Assembly: GCA_963680875.1 (NCBI GenBank)
Contig: OY804579.1
Coordinates: forward strand, 24,537,804-24,601,803
Direction: 5' to 3'
Origin: Bathymodiolus brooksi
Taxonomy: Eukaryota > Mollusca > Bivalvia > Mytilida > Modiolidae
DNA length: 64,000 nt
The notes under the pieces were generated by a model, which saw only the letters and a program-made list of their open reading frames with translations, did no database searches and was not told where the DNA came from. Each line of letters begins with the position of its first letter. Position 1 is the first letter of the stretch. This document shows positions 21,462-32,719 of the stretch, piece after piece. A program made the position numbers and the translations under genes.

Positions 21462-21707
21462 ATGTCCATGTTAATGATGTCACTAATTTACTGGCTTGTT
21501 TATATATGTATTATCATTGGAGATCCAATTATCAAGATGTGGGGATTTGTGATCCCATTAATTAGCTTAACACCACCACATTTTTGTGCCTGTCCAGGAA
21601 CTGGATTTCCAACGTGCGTTGAGGTGAGAAGTGGTTGTTGGTTTCGTTACGATTGGAAGAACTGTTTTCCATCACGGTTTAAATTTCCTCTTTATAATAT
21701 CTCATAG
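21462..21707 (+). CDS. Hypothetical small ORF with hydrophobic N terminus and cysteines
   Basis: 81 codons. The first ~35 residues are strongly hydrophobic (MSMLMMSLIYWLVYICIIIG and on), like a signal or membrane segment; the second half has five cysteines (FCACPGTGFPTC, SGCWF, NCFPS). An odd cysteine number and lack of a recognised fold argue for caution. The phrase ccaggaactggatttccaac inside it resembles 11338-11360, so part may be a repeat. No splice or promoter context found. Confidence 0.22.
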   Translation: MSMLMMSLIYWLVYICIIIGDPIIKMWGFVIPLISLTPPHFCACPGTGFPTCVEVRSGCWFRYDWKNCFPSRFKFPLYNIS

Positions 21708-21753
21708 AAAGTTTATATAATCATATTAAAACAGTGGCCAAGTTATGTATATA

Positions 21754-21844
21754 GGAGAATGTCCAAGTAACTCTCCATTCCTTAAAAATAATGGGGCCGA
21801 GGCCCATTGTTTTTAAGGAATGGAGAGATACGAGGACATTCTCC
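21754..21844. repeat. 91-base hairpin (inverted repeat with 42-base arms)
   Basis: The left arm begins ggagaatgtccaagtaactc; the right arm ends gatacgaggacattctcc. Central arms ccattccttaaaaataatgg and ccattgtttttaaggaatgg pair almost perfectly around a loop of about seven bases (gccgagg). Only a few mismatches. The size is that of a microRNA precursor, but such perfect stems are also typical of foldback repeats. Confidence 0.88.
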
Positions 21845-22084
21845 AACTTAAAATCCACCCATTGTACTTTATTAATTTTATTAATTATTAATCTTGTAAC
21901 AAAAAAAAGTCTGTGTATAGTATCTAAAGTACAAAGTATTAAATTGTTTGCCCCTTGTGGGACCGTAAAAGTACAAAGAGTTTTGACAATTGATTTACAT
22001 CACAGGTGGATTTTAAATATATATTCATGCAGTATAATAGAGGTATATAACAACAACAAACTACAATGAATAAAAGGGAGACGA

Positions 22085-22835
22085 CATTTTATTGGATGGA
22101 AGCCAGTACATACAATTTAGTGTATAGTGCTGCTTTATGAAAAGCTTCGTGTCGGGTTAGTATGTCGTTGACATTGGTTAGTATGTCGTGTCCATGGGTT
22201 AGTATTGTCATGGCTACGAGTTATTATGTCGTAGCCACATGCTAGTACCCGGTATGTTGTGGCCACGAGATAAAAGCAATTCCACGTGTAACTTCAATTC
22301 TTCCGTTGAACATATTGTACTTTGATTTTCAGAAAATCTTGTTGATTTAACCTTGACCTTTGAAATAGGCATTACAAAAGAAAAAGAGAAAAGTGAAAGT
22401 AGGATCAAATATCCTTTGGCCTCGATATTGGGATTTCCTACCTATAAAATCGTTACCTGACAAATCTGCGTCATTCTGTTAAAAACTGGGATCTGATCTA
22501 AATACTCAGACTTTTGTTATATTTAATAGTTTTCCATTGAAACAATACAAGAAGGTATGTAATATAATATTGTTATTAAGTGCAGTACTGGATATGCAAT
22601 GTACAAATAAAAAATAAAAATCTTAAGAAAAATCTATAAGATCATTGATAGGCAAAATCTACCGTGTTGATATGATAAATAACATTTTATAAATTAAGTT
22701 GAAAATTGTTGAAGCTGAAATTTAAATATTGATATTAGTTCTTGTTTTTTTGTTGTTGGTTTTTTGTGTGTGTTTGTTTTTTCGATATGCGTTAGTGAAT
22801 CCCCAAAATATGTTGCATATATATAATTTTGATTT
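22085..22835 (+). promoter_or_regulatory. Duplicated TATA-box and first-exon-like unit, copy 2
   Basis: Paralogue of 18345-18860. TATAAAA lies at 22443-22449, a predicted short exon follows, and the donor gtatgtaatataatattgtt starts at 22555, identical to copy 1 over its first 17 bases. Conservation is best at the TATA box, the exon end (ttgaaacaa) and the donor. A degenerate tandem run of gttagtatgtcgt units (22155-22270) is present only in this copy. No coding exon is recognised downstream. The TATA-to-TATA spacing of the two copies is 3978 bases. Confidence 0.45.
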
Positions 22836-23611
22836 GATGGAAATGTGACAGGAGTATAGACCGATGAAATTTCTTGTTGATTTCTATGAAAGGAAACTAA
22901 TTTCTTAAAGCGTTCTTATTTTTATCATATTTAAATAGACAATATACATTCGAATACTACCATAAATATTGAGTTATTATAGATACGTGATGTCGTGGTA
23001 CCCCTCCAAAGAGAGAACCACATTTCTCGTCTGTGTTGTACACTCCTCTACAAAAAGAGATTCCACTGGTTGAGTGGTTTTGGCTTTCCAATAATATAAC
23101 TTTCTAATCTGTTGACTTTGAGAGTACTTGATGAAGTTTATTTCAGAAACGCGTAGTGTGTTCTAAATTATATATCTACAATTTATTACCATCAATCATC
23201 GCCTAATAGTCGGTTTTTCAACACCGAAATGGTTTACAAAATATATTAATTATTACAATTTTCAGTTCCGAAATAATGTCATTATTATTAAAACAATATT
23301 AGGTTTACCTCCATCAAGCATAAATAACCTTAGACGATTTTTGCTATTCTGTTTACGAACTTTTTTTTTTTAGCTCACACATAGTTATTTTGCTTTCCAA
23401 ACTTTTGACTTTGAGCATACATGATGAAGTTTATTCATGAAATGCGTCGTAGTCACTAAATTATATATCTACATTTTAATACATAGAACTACTTATACTA
23501 AGCATGATTTTGTCTTTTATACATGTGTGAATATTGAATATATATCTGTTATAAACCATATCATTTTGACTATTATAATGGTCAATTAATTAATATGTAT
23601 ATAGATATGCT
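22836..23611. other. Intergenic with an internal direct duplication
   Basis: A roughly 90-base block around gactttgagagtacttgatg (23085-23175) recurs in diverged form at 23385-23485 (gactttgagcatacatgatg), both followed by aaattatatatctaca. No gene seen. Confidence 0.5.
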
Positions 23612-23723
23612 GTGTCTTATGTTCCCTGTGTCTCTGGATTCTGTTTCACCTCTTTATTCAAATACACTCAGCCGCAACTAACTGCGTAACAGGAGCGATA
23701 GTACATACTTGAAACAGTAACTA

Positions 23724-26048
23724 AAGTAATAATTTTTTGATTAGAAAACGGAAAAATCTAAATATTTCGTAAAGCGTAGATTTTTTTTTAACGCATCCAA
23801 CGAGAGTTTTGTCAGGAATTTTACTACCATTTTGGAATTTTATAAATATTTACGGTTGAAATTATTCTGCAGGCCCTGCTCATCTGAAAAATTACCAATT
23901 TTTGGCGTTCTTTTGGTCTTTATTTCAGGCTAAGTTCTTCAAAATAGGCCAAGTTTGCTCGTTAAATGTGACAGCCAACTCACCGTGGACGTAATCCCAT
24001 ATAACAATAGGAACGACGGTGGTCCCGCAGCTGGTCTATTGTCTCTCGTCGAAGTGCCGGAGAAGGCTATTGTTCCCTTCATGGTTAATGCATTTGACTA
24101 CGTGACATTTATACACATGCTTACCTGAGATTTACCTCAAAATTTTGAAAAAAACTTGAAATCATAAATTTCCATAATTACTGATTTTTAATTTGACCAA
24201 GCTATTTCAATCTTTCTGAAATAATTCGAAAAAGAACGGTCTTTTCTGCTAATAAATTCACTGAAGTTAGACATAGAGTACACAATTATTGGATATGAAT
24301 AAAATCTTATAGGTAAAAACGTTATGTACAATCTGTCATTTACAACCGGTATACCCGTTCAATATGTAATCATGTTGGACTGGATTCAGCTTTCCTCGTC
24401 GCTGGACTCGTCGTCATCAAAATCAATTATTATTGGGGGAATCTCACTCCTATCAATGCAATTCTCTTTCCCATACTCCTTTTCTATTTTTAATACATGG
24501 TCTTCTGCCTTCGCCCAAACTTCCTTTGTAATTCTGCCAAACCCCCCATAAACAAGTTCTTTCACATCCTTCAAACGAAAAGTTGTATTGTTTTCTGCAA
24601 CAAACCCTTTAACCTGTGCCCAAATAAGTTCTATGGGGTTCAATTCGCAATGGCGAACAGGGGGTCTTAGAACTTCGTGACCGTGTAGGTTGGCAATTTT
24701 ATCAGTTTTAAAAACGGAAAGGAGTTTCTTAAATTTGATTTTTTCATAAAGTTGTTTTTTAGTTTCAAGGGGCTGAAAAGGAATGTTGTGTTTTGAAAGA
24801 TAATCTTGTAAGACAGCTTTTCTCTGATTAAAGTTTAGCACAACAGTTTCTTCAGTCTTGATGTTGTGATAACTGGCATTATCTAAAACGATAACACTTG
24901 GGCTTTTTAATGCTGGCATAAGCTGATTTTCGAACCAGTTTAGAAAGATGGGCCCGTTCATTTCTTGGTGATAATCCCCATCTTTAGCTTTGGCAAGAAA
25001 AACCAAATCACACCTATCAATCAAACCCTCCTCACGATTACCAGCGTGCAAAACTATCAACCTTTTACCTTTTCCTGAAGGGATCTTTGGGGCATCAGAA
25101 CCATCAACTGGTAACCACATGTAGTCAGTGGCATGATTCTGATTAACCCAGGTCTCATCCAAATATACAATTTCATACCCATCCTCTCGAAACTTCCTGA
25201 TTTTTCGGAGGTAATTACACCGATCATTTATTACTGACCTCTGATCATATAAAAGCCTCCTATTATCGGCGGATTTTTTGTACTAAAAACCAAGATCTAA
25301 TAAAGTTAAAGTAAGCGTTGATTTCGAGATTTTAATTGTATCTTCAATTTCTTTCTTAATTTTTGAGACTGTTGGGGCAATTTTCCTGTTGTACATGCTA
25401 TGAACGGTCCGTTTAATAACGCAACGGTCAAAATCATCAAGAGTTTTCTTTCTTTCTTTCGGTGTGTTGGATTCAGGAGGACTTTTACCGTTTACAACTC
25501 TATACACAGAACTGTAAGATATGCCAGCAGCCTTGCATGTTCTTTTAATCAAATTATCTGGGGAATAAAATGGTCTTCCCCTGGCCTTCTCAAGCTGAAA
25601 AAACTTGAATAGATTTAACACAATGTTTTTACAATCTTTTGACAAGTCCTTTGTTTTACTCATTCTTGCGATGTTTATATATATGTTAAGATGTCAAAAA
25701 ATAGGTTTATGAAGAAATTTTATGTGAACTTTTAGAAAGATTTTAAAGTTTAAAAATGGAGTGTCAAAATATGCCTGTACACGTGTCTCTGTCTCTATCA
25801 AGGTAAGATTTACCTGGCTGCTACCTCTAGTTAGTTTACTCCCACCTCTATTTTGGCGGTAAAAATCGGGGAAAATGTCAAATTTCAGATGAGTGCAGCA
25901 ATAATGAAAGGTTATTGTTAGATGAAATGCATATTTTAAAAATGGTAGTAAAATTCTGCACAAAACTCTCGTTTACTGTGTTTTAAAAAAATGTATTGTT
26001 TTCGAGAAAACTCAAATTTTCCGTTTTCTAATCAAAAAATTATTACTT
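23724..26048 (-). mobile_element. Tc1/mariner-like DNA transposon with wide catalytic spacing (Sailor-like?)
   Basis: 2325 bp with 32-bp perfect terminal inverted repeats starting aagtaataattttttgatta; similarity then continues imperfectly inward for ~150-200 bases (both sides share aacgagagttttgt and ttttactaccattttt). TA is duplicated at 23722-23723 and 26049-26050, and the other R1 copies show the empty site gtaactaagtttttt. It encodes one transposase (minus strand). The spacing between the second Asp and the Glu is 83 residues, close to the DD82E group named Sailor in the literature as I recall it; the assignment is an inference. Confidence 0.88.
24386..25663 (-). pseudogene. IS630/Tc1/mariner-type transposase, full length with one internal stop
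   Basis: One frame of 425 sense-plus-stop codons from MSKTKDLSKDCKN (25663). The N-terminal ~125 residues form a helix-turn-helix DNA-binding region (LIKRTCKAAGISYSSVYRVV). A TAG at 25283-25285 (LDLGF*YKKSADNRRLL) then interrupts the frame; a Lys codon AAG is the likely original. The catalytic half has Asp 1 in YLDETWVNQNH, Asp 2 in VIVLDNASYHN and Glu in CELNPIELIWAQVK, with 83 residues between the last two. It ends with an acidic tail (DFDDDESSDEES). All three catalytic residues are intact, so only one base seems to separate it from an intact frame. Confidence 0.85.
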
Positions 26049-26974
26049 TAAGTTTTTTCCACGAACTATGTTTGACGGACTTTCTTGGAAGTTCTAAGGC
26101 TAAATACGTCACTAGACAAAATTAAGCGCCGCCCACTGACCTTCTGTAATTTTCCGTCTGCATCGTTATTTTTATGAATGGAATTTTTTATTGGCCAGGT
26201 AAAGCGTTTTAATCTTATTCTCTAGATTTCCATATATGGCTCTCCTTTCTATCGTTATTTTTAGGAATTATTGTATCCAATCATAGGTCGTCAAATAAAT
26301 ACAACATCGTACAATGTATTTTGTTGCGATCTGTGTAGCCAAGATAATGATAAAAAGGGGTCTTATCAGTGTAATGTTATTGTGATATAGATATGTGTAT
26401 GATATCTGTTTTCCAATGGTTCATATACAACAAGATATAGGGGAGGGTCCGATAGTCCGACGGCCCATTAGTCCGACAACCCATTAGTCCGGCGGCCCAT
26501 TAGTCCGACAACCCATTAGTCTGACAACCCATTAGTTCAACATGTCAGTTCGTCACGGTGAGGGACTAAATTCTACATCGCATTATCATTTTTACTATTA
26601 GTTTCCTTTTCTGGTTTAGTTTCTTTCCTTGTAATAGTAGTCCCCGTCTTTATGGAAGTCTTCGGGATGTCAGTTAGTTGGGAATAGAAAAATCGTATGC
26701 TCGGGTGGTACATACATGTGTACATGCATGTTTAATTACCTTTTGGGTCAGTTAGGAATGGGGACTACTATTACAAGGAACAAAACGAAACGAAACGGTT
26801 TGTTTCTCTTCACTTTAAAGACTTTACGGTTCCGTTTCGTTTATTGAATTAGCAAGTAAACAATCCATGTTTTTGGTTTAAAGTAGCGGATCCAGAGGGG
26901 GTCTGCTTTCTTCCAGCGATCGCGTCAAACGAGTTTGATCCCTTGTCAACCGAGCTCGACACCTTGTTATCCTA

Positions 26975-28073
26975 TGCATATACTCACTGGCGATTTTAAT
27001 TGTGTTTTAGATAAGGAAATAGATCGTTATCCTTCTCGTAATTATGATGATACGGGGGGAAAAGAACTTAAACTATTATGACGAAAAATAATCTAATCGA
27101 TATTTGGAGAGAAAAAAATCCGTCAGTGAAAAAATACACGTTTAGAAGAGGTAATTCTAAATCACGTATAGACTTAATATTGATCAGTGAAGAACTTTCA
27201 TGTCATATCATTAACATTAAAATAATTCATTGTCCGTTCAGTGATCATGATATTAAAATTATGAAATTAAACGTATGCGATATCACTAGAGGGTCTGGTA
27301 CCTGGATAATGAATTTGCATACAATTAGATCTGATTATTTTCGACAAGTGTTTACAAATTGGTGGGTATATTGGAAATTAGAAAAGAAATCTTTTTCAAA
27401 TTTGAGGGAATGGTGGGACATAGCCAAAATTAAGATTAAATCGATAACTATAGAAGCGTCTAAAAAGGTAAACACTACTGACGACAAGATAAAGGCTCTA
27501 GAAAATAAATTAGAGACATTAAAGGATATATCTGAACCCTCCAGGCAACAATTAGAAGAGTTAGCAGACTTAGAAAACCAAATACACTCACATTATGAAA
27601 ATAAAACTGACGCCGCAAGGTTAAGAGCTAAAGTTGACTGGTACGAGAAGGGGGAACAATCAACTAAATATTTTTTTAATCTAGAGAGAAAAAATGGGCA
27701 AAATAAATTATGGCAAAAAATCAGGGGTCTAGATGGTAATTTAAAATATGATATCGACGAGATACTAGATGAACAGATAAATTTTTACGCAAATCTATTT
27801 TCGACAGAAGGGTGGGATCAAAATGTAGCAGAGGAACTGGTTACTCATATGGATAAAAAATTAACATGCGACGAAAGTGAAGATTTAGAAAAAGACTTGA
27901 CAATTAATGAAATTAAGAAAATAATTTTTTCGATGAAACAATACAAATCACCTGGATTAGACGGGATTATAAATGAATTTTATCAGATATATTGGGATAC
28001 AATAAAGGAAGATTTATTTGAAGTATTACTAGAAATTTTTGATAAATTTGAAATATGTGATTCCCAGTGTTGA
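26975..28073 (+). pseudogene. LINE A copy 2 endonuclease and linker
   Basis: The endonuclease C-terminal part (GDFN near 26990, a one-base loss near 27071, then an open frame 27078-28073 with SRIDLILIS and SDHD). Here the linker is intact (WYEKGEQSTKYFFNLERKNG), the stretch that is frameshifted in copy 1. The frame ends ICDSQC then TGA at 28071-28073; copy 1 has CGA there, so this is a CpG transition to a stop. Confidence 0.85.
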
Positions 28074-30353
28074 GGAATGTTGACACTACTCCATAAAGGG
28101 GGGATAGAGATAACATACGTAACTGGCGTCCAATAACTTTATTAAATAGTGATTATAAAATCATATCAAAACTTTTAGCAAATCGCATGAAGCCAGTATT
28201 AAACAAAATTATTCATACGGATCAAAAAGGATTCGTAGCAGGGAGAAATATAAGCGAAAATAATCGTATGATTGATGATATTATAGAATTTGTAGATAAT
28301 GAAGATGAGGAAGGTGTAATTATTTTTGTTGATCAGCAAAAAGCATTTGATAGAATGGAATGGGGGTGGTTAAATTATGTTATGGAATGTTTTAATTTTG
28401 GACTGAAATTTCGTGAATGGGTTTATATGCTATTTAAAAAGGGAAAAACCTGTATAAAAATAAATGATTTCATATCAAAATTTTTCGCAATATCGCGTTC
28501 AGCAAGGCAAGGATGTCCTGCTGCACCGATCTTGTACATTATTCAGGCAGAGGCGATGGCTTGTGCTATCCGAAACACTCCGGAAATACATGGTATCAAA
28601 CTACCCGACTGTGAGGGGCAGCCCGTAAAGGAAGCAAAAATATGCATGTTTGCAGACGACACGCAACTCTTAAACAAAAACGAAGAATCTGTTGAACAAT
28701 CCTTTTTAATTCTTTCGAAATTTGAAAAGGCATCCGGCTCTAAGATAAATTATGAAAAAACAAAAGGATTATTTATTGGTAGATTAAGGGGGAAACGACC
28801 CAGATTAACTAACATATCATGGATTTCAGATAATATAAAGACTTTAGGTGTTTTTCACGGGTACAATATAGACACTGATGACATTTGGAAAAAAATTATA
28901 AATAAAATGAAAAGCTGCACTCAGGTTTGGAAAACCAGAAATTTAACCTTTAAGGGAAAAACTTTAATCGTAAAAATTTTTCTGTTAGCTCAAATGGGAT
29001 TTGAAACTGGAATGAGGGGGATACCAGAGAAATATAAAAAAGAGGGGAATGATTTGATTTGGAAATTTCTTTGGGACAATAAACCAAACCAAATAGAAAG
29101 AAACGTATGTTGCTTAAATATTAATGAAGGGGGGATGGGAATGATTAACATAGACAATTTTGTCAAAAGTAAACAGATAAAATTTATATACAAAATAATC
29201 AACAGTGAGATGGACTCATGGAATGCGATAGGTAAACACTGGTTACAGAAATACGATAAACAATTTGGAGTTGATTTTTTTCTTTGTAAATGCTCCGATA
29301 TTAAAGGTTTAGATATTGCATCCATTCCAAAATACTATCAAGACGCTATACAAGCATGGAACAATTTTTTGGGGTCATGTTCTACGGAGTCTAAAAATGA
29401 CATTTTAGATAAAAACATATTTGGTAACTCTGAGATCAAATTTAATAGAAATCCACTTTTTTTTCAATCGTTTTTGAGAAATAATATATTTAAAATAAAC
29501 GATATATGGGATAAAAACAATAATACCTTTGTTGATAATCAGACTATATTTAATATACTGGATGATAAAAGGAACTGGATATCAGAATGGGCAAAAATAA
29601 AAAAAATCAATACCAGAAAATGTTAAGAAATTAAAATTCGATGATAACGAAAAGATAAAAAAATCATTAGGTTTAAAAATAGATAGTTATTTGAATATTA
29701 GAAATCCTAATAATAAAATCATTGTTCCAAAAGAGCTGAAACTGAAGAATATCCAGAAAGAAATACGTAAACCAATTACGCCAAAATGTCAATTCAAATG
29801 GGATACAATTTATGAAAAGAAATTTAACTGGATATTAATTTTGTATATACTGAACAAGATTAAATGTAAACAAAGCATTATCCAGTTCCAATGGAAATGT
29901 TTGCATAACATTGTCTATTCAGAATATAGATTACAAAAAATGGGAAAATCAAATGGTCAATATCATTTTTGTAAAAATGAAATAGAGTCCCTTATGCATT
30001 TGTTTTACAGGTGTCATAAAATTAAACATGTCTTAGATGAATTAAAGCACATTTTTAATATCATTTTTGAAAAGAATATAGTACTTGTTGAGGAAAACTT
30101 AATCATTGGGGTGTATGAAGGAGAAATAACTGAAGATCTACTTTTAGTGAATTTAGTAATTTGTATATTAAAATGGGTAATTTGGAAAACAAGAAATTAC
30201 ATAAAATATAATAAAAGCATTTACAGGGAAGCAATAGTTATCACAAATCTCAAAAATGAACTCGGAAGTAATATACAAATGATGATTAAGAACCCAGAAG
30301 TTCGAAACTTATATAATATTAGGAAATTACAGCTATTATTGGATACATTATGA
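28074..30353 (+). pseudogene. LINE A copy 2 reverse transcriptase and C-terminal knuckle
   Basis: The RT fingers are frameshifted by one missing G near 28096-28102 (six instead of seven). From 28187 a 479-codon frame holds the palm: VDQQKAFDRM, ARQGCPAAP and an intact FADDTQLL at 28648-28671, unlike copy 1. A one-base A insertion and a small deletion near 29605-29625 break the frame before the thumb/C-terminal part, which continues at 29691-30353 with the C-x2-C-x8-H-x4-C knuckle (HFCKNEIESLMHLFYRC) and ends at TGA. Confidence 0.85.
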
Positions 30354-30596
30354 ATTTAGTTGTATTAATAATTCCTTTCATTGTTTACTGTGTAAAAATG
30401 TATGTTTATAAATTGAATATGAGAGATAAAATATGATTTATTTGCTTATGGTATTGTATTCTTACTACAACTGTACCAGTATTTATTTATTTAATTATAT
30501 TGTTCATTGTAAATATTTGTAAACCTTTGAGGTTTCCTGGCACCCAGAGGTAAATTGTTCACAGGTGTAATATAGATATAATAAAAAAAAAAAAAA

Positions 30597-32138
30597 CATT
30601 TTCAGTCTATTATTAGACAAATGGAAATCCAACAATTTATTTATGTGTCATCATGTTTTATTATGGGATACTAAGACAGCTATTGCTATTTTGTTGAGAT
30701 ATGTTCCGTATTTCGTAGTCCCAATCTCGTCTGCCAGTTCATGACTTATCACTTAATATTTAACAAGAGTGACACGACGGGTGCCACTTGAGGTCACCGT
30801 GAGATTCGTGTTGCTCAATCGTTTGTAGTAGTATGAGAGACCAGAATTTTCCCTCAACTTCTAATTATAGTAATCCTATGTGAATTTGTTACCCTGACTG
30901 GTTTGTTCACTCTGGAAAACCCCACATCTATAGTTAGACACATGAACATTCTCAATCTATTATTAAACAAATGGAAATCCAACAATTTATTGATGTCATC
31001 ATGGGGGGTTATTATACGTTATCAGTCTCGGTTGCTGATCTATAACTTGAAACAGTAACTAAGTTTTTTCCACGAACTATGTTTGACGGACTTTCGTGGA
31101 AGTTCTAAGTCTAAATACGTAATGGTCACTAGACAAAATTAAGCACCGCCCACTGACCTTCTGTAATTTTCCGTCTGCATCGTTATTTTTATGAATGGAA
31201 TTTTTTCTTGTCCAGGTAAAGCGTATTAATCTTATTCTCTAGATTTCTATATATGGCTCTCCTTTCTATCGTTATTTTTAGGAATGATTTTATCCAATCA
31301 TAGGTCGTCAAATAAATACAACATCGTACAATGTATTTTGTTGCGATCTGTGTAGCCAAGATAATGATAAAAAGGGGTCTTATCAGTGTAATGTTATTGT
31401 GATGTAGATATGTGTATGATATCTGTTTTCCAATGGTTCATATACAACAAGATATAGGGGAGGGTCCGATAGTCCGACGGCCCATTAGTCCGACAACACA
31501 TTAGTCCGACAACCCATTAGTTCAACATGTCAGTTCGTCACGGTGAGGGACTAAATTCTACATCGCATTATCATTTTTACTATTAGTTTCCTTTTCTGGT
31601 TTAGTTTCTTTCCTTGTAATAGTAGTCCCCGTCTTTATGGAAGTCTTCGGGATGTCAGTTAGTTGGGAAATAGAAAAATCGTAAGCTCGGGTGGTACATA
31701 CATGTGTACATACATGTTTAATTATCTTTTGGGTCAGTTAGGAATGGGGACTACTATTACAAGGAACAAAACGAAACGAAACGGTTTGTTTCTCTTCACT
31801 TTAAAGACTTTACGGTTCCGTTTCGTTTATTGAATTAGCAAGTAAACAATCCATGTTTTTGGTTTAAAGTAGCGGATCCAGAGGGGGTCTGCTTTCTTCC
31901 AGCGATCGCGTCAAACGAGTTTGATCCCTTGTCAGCCGAGCTCGACACCTTGTTATCCTAGCTCGACCCCTTTTTAGGCCCCTCAAGACAGTGGGTTTAA
32001 AATGGCAGGTTTCTCAAAAGGACAGGTTTTGTCGAGATTAACATTTGATAGCGTCTGAATCTGAAAATATATTAAACCACTAATAACTGTTTGAAATAGC
32101 CCCATGGAGCCCATCCTATATACATGTAATAGGAGAGC
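30597..32138 (+). repeat. R1 repeat, copy 2
   Basis: Near identical to 7236-8777 with only scattered substitutions and small indels. The CArG-like box is mutated here (ctatatatgg). Similarity to copy 1 stops at ggagagc (32138). Confidence 0.88.
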
Positions 32139-32343
32139 TCTAATTTGATCAGTTTCGCATATTTTTAGTTGAAAAAGGGAGAAAATTAAGATAATGATAA
32201 AATCCATGGTGTCGCTTTAAGCAAAAAGGAGAGGTGTTGGCCTCAAGTACCTGTGTCGTGAACAAATGAGCTAATGGCAGTTAGGTTAATATATATATCC
32301 GTGTCAAAACGATATCGATGTTCGTGTCGTCATTTTACACGAC

Positions 32344-32719
32344 GTGTCTTATGTTCCCTGTGTCTCTGGATTCTGTTTCACCTCTTTATTCAAATACACT
32401 CAGCCGCAACTAACTGTGTAACAGGAGCGATATTACATACTTGAAACAGTAACTAAGTTTTTTCCATGAACTATGTTTGACGGACTTTCTTGGAAGTTCT
32501 AAGGCTAAATACGTCACTAGACAAAATTAAGCGCCGCCCACTGACCTTCTGTAATTTTCCGTCTGCATCGTTATTTTTATGAATGGAATTTTTTATTGGC
32601 CAGGTAAAGCGTATTAATCTTATTCTCTAGATTTCCATATATGGCTCTCATTTCTATCGTTATTTTTAGGAATTATTTTATCCAATCATAGGTCGTCAAA
32701 TAAATGCAACATCGTACAA
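32344..32719 (+). repeat. R1 repeat, copy 4 (partial)
   Basis: Begins gtgtcttatgttccctgtg as in copy 3, carries the CCATATATGG and CCAAT-like core, and is cut at atcgtacaa by the LINE C fragment. Confidence 0.82.

Larger units (their letters stand above)
23612..26974 (+). repeat. R1 repeat, copy 3, split by a Tc1/mariner-like insertion
   Basis: R1 sequence covers 23612-23723 and 26049-26974; joining across the transposon restores the continuous R1 seen at 32344-32719. It shares diagnostic differences with copy 4 (tttcttggaag, aagcgccgcc) rather than with copies 1 and 2, so it belongs to a second subfamily. Its TCCGACAA/CCCATTAG tract (26456-26535) has about two more units than copies 1 and 2. 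It ends abruptly at 26974 against the 5'-truncated LINE A copy 2. Confidence 0.82.
26975..30596 (+). mobile_element. LINE A, copy 2 (5' truncated)
   Basis: Begins abruptly with tgcatatactcactggcg (equivalent to base 64 of the window) directly against R1 copy 3, and ends in an A-run at 30583-30596. It lacks the LINE B insertion and is therefore the empty-site reference. No target duplication is seen at the borders. The 3' flank is R1 copy 2, matching copy 1 at a constant offset of 23361. Confidence 0.9.

Noticed and set aside
26049..31960. R1 copies as LTRs around LINE A copy 2
   Set aside because: The enclosed protein is a non-LTR endonuclease-RT with an A-tail, R1 lacks TG...CA ends, and the two flanking R1 pieces belong to different subfamilies.
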